From Vibrio pelagius (lineage in GTDB: Bacteria > Pseudomonadota > Gammaproteobacteria > Enterobacterales > Vibrionaceae): 64,000 bases of DNA. The notes below the pieces were generated by a model that saw only the letters and a list, made by a program, of their open reading frames with translations, ran no database searches and was not told where the DNA came from. The position numbers were made by a program, and so were the translations under genes. Where the stretch lies: positions 558,001-622,000 of the forward strand of contig NZ_AP025503.1 in assembly GCF_024347575.1 (NCBI RefSeq), written 5' to 3'. Of the stretch, positions 9,781 through 18,568 are shown in pieces (within the stretch, counting starts at the first letter, position 1; each line of letters starts with the position of its first letter).

Positions 9781-11208
9781 GTGACAGATTTAATCAATTT
9801 AATGAACGATCTTCTTTGGGGATCAATCTTAGTTTACTTGCTCGTTGGTGTGGGTATCTACTTCACCGTACGACTAGGCTTCATTCAGTTCCGCCATTTT
9901 GGCCACATGTTCTCTGTTCTGAAGAACAGCCGTAAAGCAGACAGCGCTGGTATCTCATCTTTCCAAGCTCTTTGTACTAGTCTTGCTGCTCGTGTTGGTA
10001 CAGGTAACATGGCGGGTGTTGCAGTTGCTCTAACCGCTGGTGGCCCAGGTGCTATCTTCTGGATGTGGCTCATTGCTATGCTGGGTATGGCGACGTCGTT
10101 TGCAGAGAGCACGCTAGCTCAACTGTACAAAACGCGCGATAACGACGGTAACTACCGTGGCGGCCCTGCTTACTACATGGAAAAAGGTCTAGGAATGCGT
10201 TGGATGGGGGTTCTATTCTCTGTCTTCTTAATCATTGCATTTGGTCTTGTTTTCAATGCGGTACAAGCAAACGCGATCGCAAGCGCAATGAATACCGCGT
10301 TTGACTTTGAGCGTAGCTACACTGGTGTTGCGATTGTGGTTATCTCAGCATTCGTTATCTTCGGTGGTATCCGTAAGATCGCACGTACTGCTGAAATTAT
10401 TGTACCTATCATGGCGCTGGCTTACCTTGCGATTGCGCTATTCATCATGTTCGCAAACATTGAGAGAGTACCAGAAGTATTGGCTCTTATCTTCAAGAGT
10501 GCATTCGGTCTGCAAGAAGCAGCGGCTGGTGGTCTAGGCTACGCAATCGCGCAAGCAATGATCAACGGTATTAAACGTGGTCTATTCTCGAATGAAGCGG
10601 GTATGGGTTCTGCGCCTAACGCAGCGGCATCAGCAACACCTTACCCACCGCACCCTGCGTCTCAAGGTTATGTGCAGATGCTAGGTGTGTTCATGGACAC
10701 CATCGTTATCTGTTCAGCAACGGTTGCGATCATCCTAATGTCGGGTGAGTACGTTCCTCATGGTGAAGTAACAGGTATCGAACTGACTCAACGTGCACTA
10801 ACAGCACAAGTAGGTTCATGGGGTGGTATCTTTGTTGCTGTAGCGATCTTCTTCTTCGCTTTCACTTCTATCATCGCGAACTACTCGTACGCTGAAACAA
10901 ACCTAATCTTCCTTGAGCACAACAACAAGAAAGGCCTAGTGCTTTTCCGAGTTATCGTTCTAGGTATGGTTATGTTTGGTTCAATGGCAACATTGCCAAC
11001 AGTATGGGCATTGGCTGACGTATCTATGGGTCTAATGGCGATTGTTAACTTGGTAGCGATTATCCTGCTATCAGGCATCGTGATAAAGCTTGCGAAAGAC
11101 TACAACCGTCAACTAGACGCGGGTAAAGTTCCAACGTTCGATGCGAACGATTTCCCAGAGCTTAAGTCTCAGCTAGAAGATGGTATTTGGGACGGCAACA
11201 AGAAGTAA
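9781..11208 (+). CDS. Alanine/glycine:sodium symporter (AGCS family)
   Basis: This 475-residue inner-membrane protein has about ten hydrophobic segments. The family signatures are present: ARVGTGNMAGVAVALTAGGP near residue 75, and the segment KRGLFSNEAGMGSAPNAAA near residue 265. It is expected to import alanine or glycine with Na+. The start is a GTG with AGG nine bases upstream. The gene is monocistronic, with a 700-bp upstream gap and a strong terminator after it. Confidence 0.92.
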   Translation: MTDLINLMNDLLWGSILVYLLVGVGIYFTVRLGFIQFRHFGHMFSVLKNSRKADSAGISSFQALCTSLAARVGTGNMAGVAVALTAGGPGAIFWMWLIAMLGMATSFAESTLAQLYKTRDNDGNYRGGPAYYMEKGLGMRWMGVLFSVFLIIAFGLVFNAVQANAIASAMNTAFDFERSYTGVAIVVISAFVIFGGIRKIARTAEIIVPIMALAYLAIALFIMFANIERVPEVLALIFKSAFGLQEAAAGGLGYAIAQAMINGIKRGLFSNEAGMGSAPNAAASATPYPPHPASQGYVQMLGVFMDTIVICSATVAIILMSGEYVPHGEVTGIELTQRALTAQVGSWGGIFVAVAIFFFAFTSIIANYSYAETNLIFLEHNNKKGLVLFRVIVLGMVMFGSMATLPTVWALADVSMGLMAIVNLVAIILLSGIVIKLAKDYNRQLDAGKVPTFDANDFPELKSQLEDGIWDGNKK

Positions 11209-11260
11209 TCTTGTGATGCGGCTCTGAGCAATATAGAGCGTTCACCGTTTCTCAAATTGA

Positions 11261-11292
11261 AAGGCTAAGGTAGTGATACCTTAGCCTTTTTT
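11261..11292 (+). terminator. Terminator after AGCS symporter
   Basis: A perfect 12-bp stem (AAGGCTAAGGTA / TACCTTAGCCTT) with loop GTGA is followed by a T-run. Confidence 0.92.
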
Positions 11293-11417
11293 ACTGTGTG
11301 GATATTAGTGAAATCGATGTTTATCTATCGAAGTAATAGGAAGAGTCGTAAAGACAAATTGATGTTTTTTCTATACTCTATCAAGCATAAAGTCAGATAA
11401 CCGATTAGGGTAAAGTT

Positions 11418-12194
11418 ATGTTAGTTGTCGTATCACCAGCAAAGACATTAGATTATGAATCACCATTGGCTACCGAGCAGTTTACTCAACCAGAGTTTAT
11501 TGAACACTCTGCCGAGCTGATTGAAGAGTGCCGTAAACTAACGCCTGCAGATGTTTCGGCGCTAATGAAGGTGAGCGATAAGATTGCCGGCCTTAACGTG
11601 GCGCGTTTTGAGCAGTGGAGCGAAACCTTCACTCAAGAGAATGCTCGCCAAGCGATTTTGGCGTTTAAGGGCGATGTTTACACCGGACTTGAAGCGGAAA
11701 CTCTGACGGACGCGGATTTCGAATACGCACAAAAGCACCTACGCATGTTGTCCGGCCTGTATGGTTTGCTTAAGCCGTTGGATTTGATGCAGCCTTACCG
11801 CTTAGAGATGGGTACACGTTTGGCAAATGCTCGTGGTACTAACCTTTATCAGTTCTGGGGTAACCTGATCACTGACAAGCTAAATGAAACACTAAACGCT
11901 CAGGGCGATAATGTGCTTATCAACCTTGCATCGAATGAATATTTCAAAGCGGTGAAGCCAAAGAACCTAGATGGTCAGGTGATCACGCCAGTATTTAAAG
12001 ACTGTAAGAATGGCCAATACAAGGTGATCAGCTTCTACGCGAAAAAGGCGCGTGGCATGATGGCACGTTACATCATTGAAAACCGTGTTGATTCGATTGA
12101 AAAGCTGACTCAGTTTGACACTGCGGGCTACTACTTTGTTGAAGAAGAGTCGAACGCAAAAGAATTAGTGTTCAAGCGCGAAGAGCAGAACTAA
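11418..12194 (+). CDS. yaaA: Peroxide stress protein YaaA (DUF328)
   Basis: The 258-residue product begins [16 protein letters not shown], the family hallmark, and contains [22 protein letters not shown] and [14 protein letters not shown]. coli YaaA is an OxyR-controlled protein that lowers free iron and protects DNA during peroxide stress. An AGGGT lies seven to eight bases before the ATG. It is transcribed alone, between two terminators. Confidence 0.95.
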   Translation: MLVVVSPAKTLDYESPLATEQFTQPEFIEHSAELIEECRKLTPADVSALMKVSDKIAGLNVARFEQWSETFTQENARQAILAFKGDVYTGLEAETLTDADFEYAQKHLRMLSGLYGLLKPLDLMQPYRLEMGTRLANARGTNLYQFWGNLITDKLNETLNAQGDNVLINLASNEYFKAVKPKNLDGQVITPVFKDCKNGQYKVISFYAKKARGMMARYIIENRVDSIEKLTQFDTAGYYFVEEESNAKELVFKREEQN

Positions 12195-12216
12195 TCTTCG
12201 CTTTATTTCAATGACT

Positions 12217-12254
12217 AAAAAGCCCCTGACAGCGTTGCTATCAGGGGCTTTTTT
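12217..12254. terminator. Terminator between yaaA and srmB
   Basis: The stem AAAAGCCCCTGA / TCAGGGGCTTTT with a T-run downstream and A-run upstream can stop both convergent genes. Confidence 0.9.
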
Positions 12255-12299
12255 ATTCTGTAGAGTGGGTTAGGTCACCGAACAAGTGACCCAAATCGA

Positions 12300-13532
12300 C
12301 TACTTCTTCTTTTTCTTAGCGTTTTTTTTAGCTGCGCCTTTCTTATCGTCTTTCTTCACCTTTTTCTTCTTTTTGAAGACAGGTTTTTTGTGCGTAGGAC
12401 GCATACCTTCGATGAAGCGCTCTTTGATGCTCTCTTTGGTGTAGCGTGCAACACGCTCAATCATTGGTTGGTCATGCGCTTCGATTAGCGAGATAGCATT
12501 ACCTTTCTTACCAGCACGAGCAGTGCGGCCAATACGGTGCAGGTAAACATCAGCAGTACGTGGCATGTCGTAGTTAATTACGTGGCTCACATCTGGTAGG
12601 TCGATACCACGAGCTGCTACGTCAGTTGCCAGTAGTACATTCACAGTGCCATCGCGGAAACGAGCAATCGCATTGTTACGGCGATCTTGTGGCATTTCAC
12701 CTTGAATCCAAGCACATGGGATCTGGGCACTCTCTAATTGAGCTCGAAGGTCCGCTAGGCGCTCACGTGTTTTTAGGAACACGATAGTACGCTCTGCTTG
12801 TTCAGTGATGATGTGCTTAAGAAGATCCAGCTTGTGCTCTGCTGTGTCTGCACGGTGGTACCACTGAGTGATCTTTTTACGCTCACGCAGGGAAGATTTG
12901 GCATCGATCTCTGCTGGGTTGTTTAGTAGATCTTCAGTGAAGCCCTCAACGCCTTTACCCTCTAGGGTTGCCGAGAATAGTAGCGTCTGTTTACGCCAGC
13001 GACACTCTGCAGATAGACGGTCAACAACTGGGCCAAAGCCCATATCGAGCATACGGTCTGCTTCGTCTAGAATCAGCCATTCGATAGCACGACAATCAAA
13101 GCGTTCAGCTTCGATGTACTCCATCAGACGGCCTGGAGTCGCAACAACGATGTCTTGAGTCGTGCCTAAGATGTCCGCGTGCTCTTGGTACATCACACCA
13201 CCAGTAATGGTGAAGATATTCAGGCTGGTGTATTTTGCAAGATCACGAGCTTGGTCTGCGATCTGCATTGCTAGCTCACGTGTCGGCGTTAGGATCAGCA
13301 TACGTGCTGGGCCCGCTTTCTTACGTGGGAAGTCGAGCAGGTATTGCAAAGCTGGCAGTACAAAAGAAGCTGTTTTACCAGTACCTGTCGGTGCAGAAGC
13401 TAAAACGTCTCGTCCATCTAACGCTTGTGGGATTGCTTCAGCTTGTATCTGTGTTGGGCGTTCGTAGCCCATCTCGTCGATTGCTTTAAGCAGCTCTTGT
13501 TCTAGATCGAGTTCTGCAAAGGTTCTGATCAC
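12300..13532 (-). CDS. srmB: DEAD-box ATP-dependent RNA helicase SrmB
   Basis: This helicase acts in 50S ribosome assembly. Motifs appear in order: Q motif (YERPTQIQ), Walker A (APTGTGKT), PTRELA, TPGR, LDEADRM (DEAD), SAT, and HRIGRTARAGKKG. Long stretches match E. coli SrmB, including RERKKITQWYHRAD. The 410-residue product is shorter than E. coli SrmB (444) and ends in a lysine-rich tail of about 30 residues, likely for RNA binding. The start is a GTG behind GGAGAAAC. It is divergent from trmN's neighbourhood only in function; both lie on the minus strand about 100 bases apart. Confidence 0.94.
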   Translation of the reverse strand: MIRTFAELDLEQELLKAIDEMGYERPTQIQAEAIPQALDGRDVLASAPTGTGKTASFVLPALQYLLDFPRKKAGPARMLILTPTRELAMQIADQARDLAKYTSLNIFTITGGVMYQEHADILGTTQDIVVATPGRLMEYIEAERFDCRAIEWLILDEADRMLDMGFGPVVDRLSAECRWRKQTLLFSATLEGKGVEGFTEDLLNNPAEIDAKSSLRERKKITQWYHRADTAEHKLDLLKHIITEQAERTIVFLKTRERLADLRAQLESAQIPCAWIQGEMPQDRRNNAIARFRDGTVNVLLATDVAARGIDLPDVSHVINYDMPRTADVYLHRIGRTARAGKKGNAISLIEAHDQPMIERVARYTKESIKERFIEGMRPTHKKPVFKKKKKVKKDDKKGAAKKNAKKKKK

Positions 13533-13640
13533 TGTTGTTTCTCCACAAGCAATAAATGTGTCTGCACGTCGTTGGCAGACGATAAAAAAGAGTAGTCGGC
13601 CATTATAGAAGCATTAGTGATTAGGATCACATGGTATTTG

Positions 13641-14363
13641 CTACATCTTGAGATAAAAATCTTGAGTTAGCGCGATAAACGCCTCGCTGTAACCATTTTG
13701 ATCGTGAATTAATAGCTGCTGGTGGTCGAGTTGCACATCGGGATCTTTAGATAGCTCAAACAAAAGGCGTGTAGGCTGCTTTTTGGCGGTGGTTCTTACA
13801 TCCAGTCGGCGCGATAGATGCCATCCACTCTGTCTGGCGATCTCGATAAACTGCTCCCCTTCAACCATCGGCAGAATAAAGCTTGCAGTGGCTGATTCTG
13901 TGGTTAGCTCATAGCAGCGAACAGCCAGTGCTTTGTGCTCAAGGCTGGCAGTATGACGAGCGGTAGCGCGTTGGCTATGTGCAGATTGCTCTCCGGAATT
14001 AAAGTAGGGTGGATTGCAGATGATAGCGTCGAACTGATCTGGTAATTCAACCTCTAACACACTGCCAAAATAGAGCCGTAGACGATCGCTCCAAGGGGAG
14101 TGGTCGAAGTTGATCTTTGCGGCATGAATGGCGTCGGGATCGATATCGATTGCCGAGAGGCTTACCGAAGGATAACGCTGCGCCAGCATTAGTGTGAGTA
14201 AACCAGTACCAGTACCAATATCCAGAGCTTGTGGTTGTTGATCAAGCTGTGTCCATGCACCCAATAATACGCCATCGGTGCTGACAGGCATTCCAGTCTG
14301 CCCACCATAAATAGAAAACTGTTTAAAATTAAAGCTTTTTGTCTCTAGCGTTTTTTGTTTCAT
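13641..14363 (-). CDS. trmN: tRNA1(Val) (adenine-37-N6)-methyltransferase
   Basis: This SAM-dependent N6-adenine methyltransferase (YfiC/TrmN6) modifies A37 of valine tRNA. It shows the SAM loop [16 protein letters not shown] near residue 49 and the catalytic NPPY motif in [15 protein letters not shown]. At 240 residues it is family length. In E. coli yfiC also lies next to srmB, which supports the assignment over the related RsmC/HemK groups. Confidence 0.92.
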   Translation of the reverse strand: MKQKTLETKSFNFKQFSIYGGQTGMPVSTDGVLLGAWTQLDQQPQALDIGTGTGLLTLMLAQRYPSVSLSAIDIDPDAIHAAKINFDHSPWSDRLRLYFGSVLEVELPDQFDAIICNPPYFNSGEQSAHSQRATARHTASLEHKALAVRCYELTTESATASFILPMVEGEQFIEIARQSGWHLSRRLDVRTTAKKQPTRLLFELSKDPDVQLDHQQLLIHDQNGYSEAFIALTQDFYLKM

Positions 14364-14675
14364 AAATCTGCAAGTACCGGAATTTTTAACTACCTAGTTT
14401 TAATGTTGATCTTTTGTATGGTTTTTTGTGCTGACTTGTTTTGAATTGTTGCAATTTATGAGTAGCTTATAATTATGAGTATTTTTTTAAAATTAGTAGA
14501 ATAAACTGCTTTTAGCATAAAATCGCAAATTAATATGGTGTTTTCCTATGTTGGCTTGCAGCTTAGCGAGTGTTTCGTCATTATGCGCGACTATTTTGTC
14601 GATTGAATGGCAGTTTTTCACTGTAACATTCGCGCAAGCACAACATTATTTCAAAAGTATAATTAAGGATTATCT
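14364..14675. other. AT-rich gap between trmN and brnQ
   Basis: This 312-bp region separates divergent genes and must hold both promoters. It has no coding frame of note. A CTTATAATTATG at about 14466 gives an exact TATAAT. An AAGGA lies before the brnQ GTG. I see no clear operator. Confidence 0.4.
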
Positions 14676-15989
14676 GTGAAACAGAGTCTAAAACTAACAG
14701 ATGTTATCGCATTGGGCTTTATGCTTTTTGCGTTTTTCTTGGGTGCGGGTAACATTATATTCCCACCTTTAGCTGGCCAGTTGGCTGGTGATCATTTTCT
14801 GCCAGCGATGTTCGGCTTTCTGCTGACTGCGGTTGGTCTTCCGTTAATCACCATCGTAGCTGTCGCTCTTGCTGGTGGCTCTTGGGATCATCTAACCAAA
14901 GATCTTCCTAAGAAAGCGGCTACCATTATGGCGGTGTTGATCTTCATTATCATTGGCCCTGCATTTGCTGCGCCACGTACTGGCCTTGTTGCTTATGAGA
15001 TGGCGGTGAAACCGTTCTTCATCGATGCCTCTCAAGCTCACTTAACATTCTTTTCTGTCGCTTTTTTTGTGGTTGCCATGTTCTTCTCATGGTCTCAAGG
15101 TAAGCTAATTGACGTGATTGGTAAGGTTCTAACTCCTGCACTTTTCGTCGGCTTAGCTGTCCTGGCGGTTGCTGTATTTGTTAACCCTCAGGGCGACATT
15201 CTTGGTGCTCACGGTGAATACATCACTCAACCACTAACCAAAGGTTTCCTTGAAGGTTACAACACCATGGATACTTTTGCCTCACTGATGTTTGGTATGC
15301 TGATTGTGGATTCTATCCGTAGTAAAGGCATCTCTGACCGTGCGGCAACAACCAAGTACCTGATCAGCGCGGGTTGTATTGCTGCTGCGGGTCTGGCGTT
15401 CGTTTACATCTCTCTATTTTTCCTTGGAGCGACAAGCGCAACCGTTGCTGCAGGGGCGGATAATGGTGGTACGATCTTAAGCCAATACGTTCAATCTCTA
15501 TTTGGTCCTTCAGGTCAGATTGTTCTGTCTGTGATTGTACTGTTAGCGTGTTTGACTACGGCTATTGGCCTGATCTCGGCCTGTTCTGATTACTTCAGCT
15601 CGCTTACACCACTGTCTTACAAGACTTGGGTAATCATCAACGGTGTTGCTTGTGCTACGGTAGCGAACGTTGGTCTTTCTCAGCTTATTTCTTTGTCTGT
15701 TCCTGTGCTGTTTGCACTTTACCCAGTGGCAATTGCATTGGTAGCACTGACATTCTTGCGTAGCCGTTTCCCTAATCCAAAAGTTGCGTACCGCGTTGTG
15801 GTATTAGTGTCACTGCTGTTCGCTCTTATCGATGCAGCGAAAGTAGCGGGTGTAGATGTATCAGCACTGAAGATGCTGCCACTGTTTGAAATCGGTATGG
15901 GTTGGTTACTACCAACCGCTGCAGCCATTATCTGCATGTTCTTTGTAGGTAAGTCGACAGCGTCAGAAATGACACAAGAGAGAGTTTAA
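14676..15989 (+). CDS. brnQ: Branched-chain amino acid transport system II carrier
   Basis: This LIVCS-family Na+ (or H+) symporter imports leucine, isoleucine and valine. The product is 437 residues with about 12 membrane segments. Typical motifs are FFLGAGNIIFPPLAGQ near residue 20 and GPAFAAPRTGLVAYEM near residue 94. It starts at a GTG preceded by AAGGA eight to nine bases upstream, and a strong terminator follows. Confidence 0.95.
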   Translation: MKQSLKLTDVIALGFMLFAFFLGAGNIIFPPLAGQLAGDHFLPAMFGFLLTAVGLPLITIVAVALAGGSWDHLTKDLPKKAATIMAVLIFIIIGPAFAAPRTGLVAYEMAVKPFFIDASQAHLTFFSVAFFVVAMFFSWSQGKLIDVIGKVLTPALFVGLAVLAVAVFVNPQGDILGAHGEYITQPLTKGFLEGYNTMDTFASLMFGMLIVDSIRSKGISDRAATTKYLISAGCIAAAGLAFVYISLFFLGATSATVAAGADNGGTILSQYVQSLFGPSGQIVLSVIVLLACLTTAIGLISACSDYFSSLTPLSYKTWVIINGVACATVANVGLSQLISLSVPVLFALYPVAIALVALTFLRSRFPNPKVAYRVVVLVSLLFALIDAAKVAGVDVSALKMLPLFEIGMGWLLPTAAAIICMFFVGKSTASEMTQERV

Positions 15990-16012
15990 TCTCTACTCGA
16001 ATCTAAATAGAA

Positions 16013-16047
16013 AAAGCCCCGCTGCTGGGAAGTAGCGGGGCCTTTTT
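16013..16047 (+). terminator. Terminator after brnQ
   Basis: The stem AAAGCCCCGCT / AGCGGGGC-CTTT with a ten-base loop is followed by five T residues. Confidence 0.85.
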
Positions 16048-16102
16048 GTATTCGCGAGTTTTGATACTTATTACTCAGAGTGGAGGCTGAATAGTTAAGG
16101 CG

Positions 16103-16624
16103 TTAGATTTTTTCGCTGTACTCAACCAGAACCTGCTCAACCCAAGCCGCGATTCGCTCATCGCTCAATTCGTATTGTGAGTCTTCATCAAGAGCTAGAC
16201 CAACAAATTGTGATTGGTCTTCTGTTAGTGCTTTTGATGCTTCGAACGTGTAGCTGTCGTCGTTTGGCCAGTATCCGACAAACTCCGCGCCTACGGTTTT
16301 TAGCTCGTCGTGCAACAAACCCATCGCATCAAGGAACCATTCGCCATAACCTTCTTGGTCGCCCAGTCCGAACAGCGCCACGATTTTGCCTTTTACTGGT
16401 GTGGTTGCTAGGTCATCCCAGATTTCATTCCAATCTTCTTGGATTTCACCAAAGTCCCAGGTCGAGATACCCAGTAGCAGCAGGTCATAGTCGGCCATTA
16501 ATGAAAGTGGCGTCTCTTTTACATTGTGAATGTCGACTAAGTCTTCGCCGATGATGCCGCGAATCTTTTCTGCAGCCATTTCTGTGTAGCAGGTGGTTGA
16601 GCCGTAAAACAGTCCAATTTTCAT
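16103..16624 (-). CDS. fldB: Flavodoxin FldB
   Basis: This long-chain flavodoxin (173 residues) is an FMN electron carrier. The phosphate loop is GSTTCYTE near residue 8, and the isoalloxazine-contact segments [12 protein letters not shown] and [14 protein letters not shown] are present. I call FldB rather than FldA because of length and because fldB-xerD-dsbC-recJ-prfB-lysS is also the E. coli gene order. It is divergent from xerD. Confidence 0.9.
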   Translation of the reverse strand: MKIGLFYGSTTCYTEMAAEKIRGIIGEDLVDIHNVKETPLSLMADYDLLLLGISTWDFGEIQEDWNEIWDDLATTPVKGKIVALFGLGDQEGYGEWFLDAMGLLHDELKTVGAEFVGYWPNDDSYTFEASKALTEDQSQFVGLALDEDSQYELSDERIAAWVEQVLVEYSEKI

Positions 16625-16760
16625 AGCATGAGTTCGATTTTTATTTTGAGATGGCGAATTCTAACCATAAATTGAATTCGATTGCAGCGATTATCCGCCC
16701 AAGTTGTAATTTTTATAGCTTTCATCAGGCCTGTAGCTTAATCTCAAAACATTTTCCAAT

Positions 16761-17690
16761 ATGATGAGAATAGCTATGCAGTCGCCTCAAGGGCAGAACG
16801 CCGATCATGGTCTTGTTGAACAATTTTTAGATGCGATGTGGATGGAGAGAGGGCTTTCAGAAAATACGCTCACCTCTTATCGCACCGATCTTGCCAAGCT
16901 ACTTGATTGGATGGAAAAGAATAATTACCGCTTGGACTTCATTAGCTTATCCGGTTTGCAGGATTATCAGAGCTGGTTGGTTGATGCGAACTTTAAGCAG
17001 ACGTCGCGTGCTCGTATGTTGTCGGCGATTCGTCGCCTATTTCAATACCTGCATCGAGAAAAGGTAAGGGCTGACGACCCGAGTGCTTTATTGGTGAGCC
17101 CAAAGCTTCCTCAGCGCTTACCCAAAGATCTCAGTGAAGAGCAGGTTGATGCCTTGCTTGATGCTCCAGACCCGAACGATCCGATTGAGCTCAGAGATAA
17201 AGCGATGCTAGAGCTTTTATACGCAACCGGTCTTCGTGTGACCGAACTGGTCAGCCTGACAATGGAGAACATCAGCTTAAGACAAGGTGTGGTACGAGTG
17301 GTTGGTAAAGGGGGCAAAGAGCGCTTGGTTCCAATGGGTGAAAATGCGGTAGACTGGATAGAAACTTTTATTGAGCAAGGCCGTCCGCAACTGCTTGGAG
17401 AAAATAGTTCGGATGTGGTTTTCCCAAGTAAACGTGCCAAGCAGATGACCCGACAAACCTTTTGGTACCGTATTAAGCACTATGCGGTTATCGCAGGTAT
17501 AGATACGGAACTGCTGTCTCCGCACGTGTTAAGGCATGCGTTTGCAACACATTTACTGAACTATGGTGCCGATCTCAGAGTCGTACAGATGTTATTGGGA
17601 CATAGTGACTTATCGACAACCCAAATTTATACTCACGTGGCAACGGAAAGACTGAAGCAGATTCATGCTCAGCACCACCCACGAGCTTAG
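16761..17690 (+). CDS. xerD: Site-specific tyrosine recombinase XerD
   Basis: XerD acts with XerC at dif to resolve chromosome dimers. Catalytic residues are visible: Arg in TGLRVTEL, Lys in VGKGGKERLVPMG, HVLRHAFATHLL, the GHSDLSTTQ segment, and the tyrosine nucleophile in IYTHVATERL. The product is 309 residues against 298 in E. coli. The extra N-terminal residues may be real, or translation may start at one of the next in-frame ATGs. It opens a xerD-dsbC-recJ cluster. Confidence 0.96.
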   Translation: MMRIAMQSPQGQNADHGLVEQFLDAMWMERGLSENTLTSYRTDLAKLLDWMEKNNYRLDFISLSGLQDYQSWLVDANFKQTSRARMLSAIRRLFQYLHREKVRADDPSALLVSPKLPQRLPKDLSEEQVDALLDAPDPNDPIELRDKAMLELLYATGLRVTELVSLTMENISLRQGVVRVVGKGGKERLVPMGENAVDWIETFIEQGRPQLLGENSSDVVFPSKRAKQMTRQTFWYRIKHYAVIAGIDTELLSPHVLRHAFATHLLNYGADLRVVQMLLGHSDLSTTQIYTHVATERLKQIHAQHHPRA

Positions 17691-17716
17691 ATTCAAATTA
17701 TTTTAAGGTGAACTTA

Positions 17717-18496
17717 ATGAGCGTATTACGCCGTCTTCCTCTATTGGCACTGCCTTTTTTTATCACTGCTTGTAACGCATCTGAAGAGAATGTTGAGCAG
17801 GTTAAGACTGCAGTAGAGGCTGCACCCACTCAAGAATACGATATTAAGGCTTTGACCCAGCGTTTTGAGAAGATTGGCGTCAAAGTGATGGATGTTGTGC
17901 CTTCGGATATCGATGGGTTAGTCGAAGTTCAAACCAATAGCGGTATCATTTTCTCGTCTCCATCGGGTGCTCATTTCATCGCAGGTACACTTTACTCACT
18001 GGATGAAAATGGCAAATTCAGCGACGTATTAGCGGAGCGTCAGGCTCCTATTAACGCCGCGAAAATCGCAGAAATGGCTGACTCGACCATCGAATACAAA
18101 GCGGATGATGAAAAATACGCGATTACGGTCTTCACGGACATCACCTGTGGTTACTGTGTGCGTCTACACAGCCAAATGCAGGGCTATAACGATTTAGGTA
18201 TTACGGTTCGTTACATGGCCTACCCACGTCAGGGGGCAACTGGCCAAGTTGCTAACCAAATGGCGGCGATTTGGGGTTCAGATGACCCGAAAGCGGCAAT
18301 GCACGATGCGAAAGTGAATCGTCAAATGCCAGACTCTGCGAAAGCAACGTCGGCAACCAAATCCATTATTGCTAAGCAGTACCAATTAGGTCGCGAGCTT
18401 GGTATCAGCGGTACACCGGCAATCTTCTTACCAAGTGGTGAGCTTGTGAGTGGCTACCTGCCTCCTGCGCAACTTATCCAACGCTTAGAGCAATAA
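17717..18496 (+). CDS. dsbC: Thiol:disulfide interchange protein DsbC, with lipobox-like signal
   Basis: This periplasmic disulfide isomerase is 259 residues long. The active site CGYC lies in TDITCGYCVRLH, and the cis-proline loop is GTPAIF. The start at 17717 has AAGGTG eight bases upstream; an ATG nine bases earlier is less well placed. Two oddities stand out. The signal sequence ends FFITACNASEE, and ITAC fits a lipobox, so the protein may be a lipoprotein. The second, structural disulfide of E. coli DsbC is missing: the AIWC position reads AIWG, and its partner cysteine is absent. Confidence 0.93.
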   Translation: MSVLRRLPLLALPFFITACNASEENVEQVKTAVEAAPTQEYDIKALTQRFEKIGVKVMDVVPSDIDGLVEVQTNSGIIFSSPSGAHFIAGTLYSLDENGKFSDVLAERQAPINAAKIAEMADSTIEYKADDEKYAITVFTDITCGYCVRLHSQMQGYNDLGITVRYMAYPRQGATGQVANQMAAIWGSDDPKAAMHDAKVNRQMPDSAKATSATKSIIAKQYQLGRELGISGTPAIFLPSGELVSGYLPPAQLIQRLEQ

Positions 18497-18538
18497 TTCT
18501 GCTCTGCAGTACGCATATCCAAATTTACACATAAGGAA

Positions 18539-18560
18539 TGGCCCAATTTGGTTTGGGCCA
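18539..18560 (+). other. Stem-loop just upstream of recJ start
   Basis: TGGCCCAA and TTGGGCCA form a perfect eight-base stem with a six-base loop, ending eight bases before the recJ ATG. It has no T-run. It could limit access to the weak recJ ribosome-binding site. Confidence 0.5.
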
Positions 18561-18568
18561 AATAGGTC

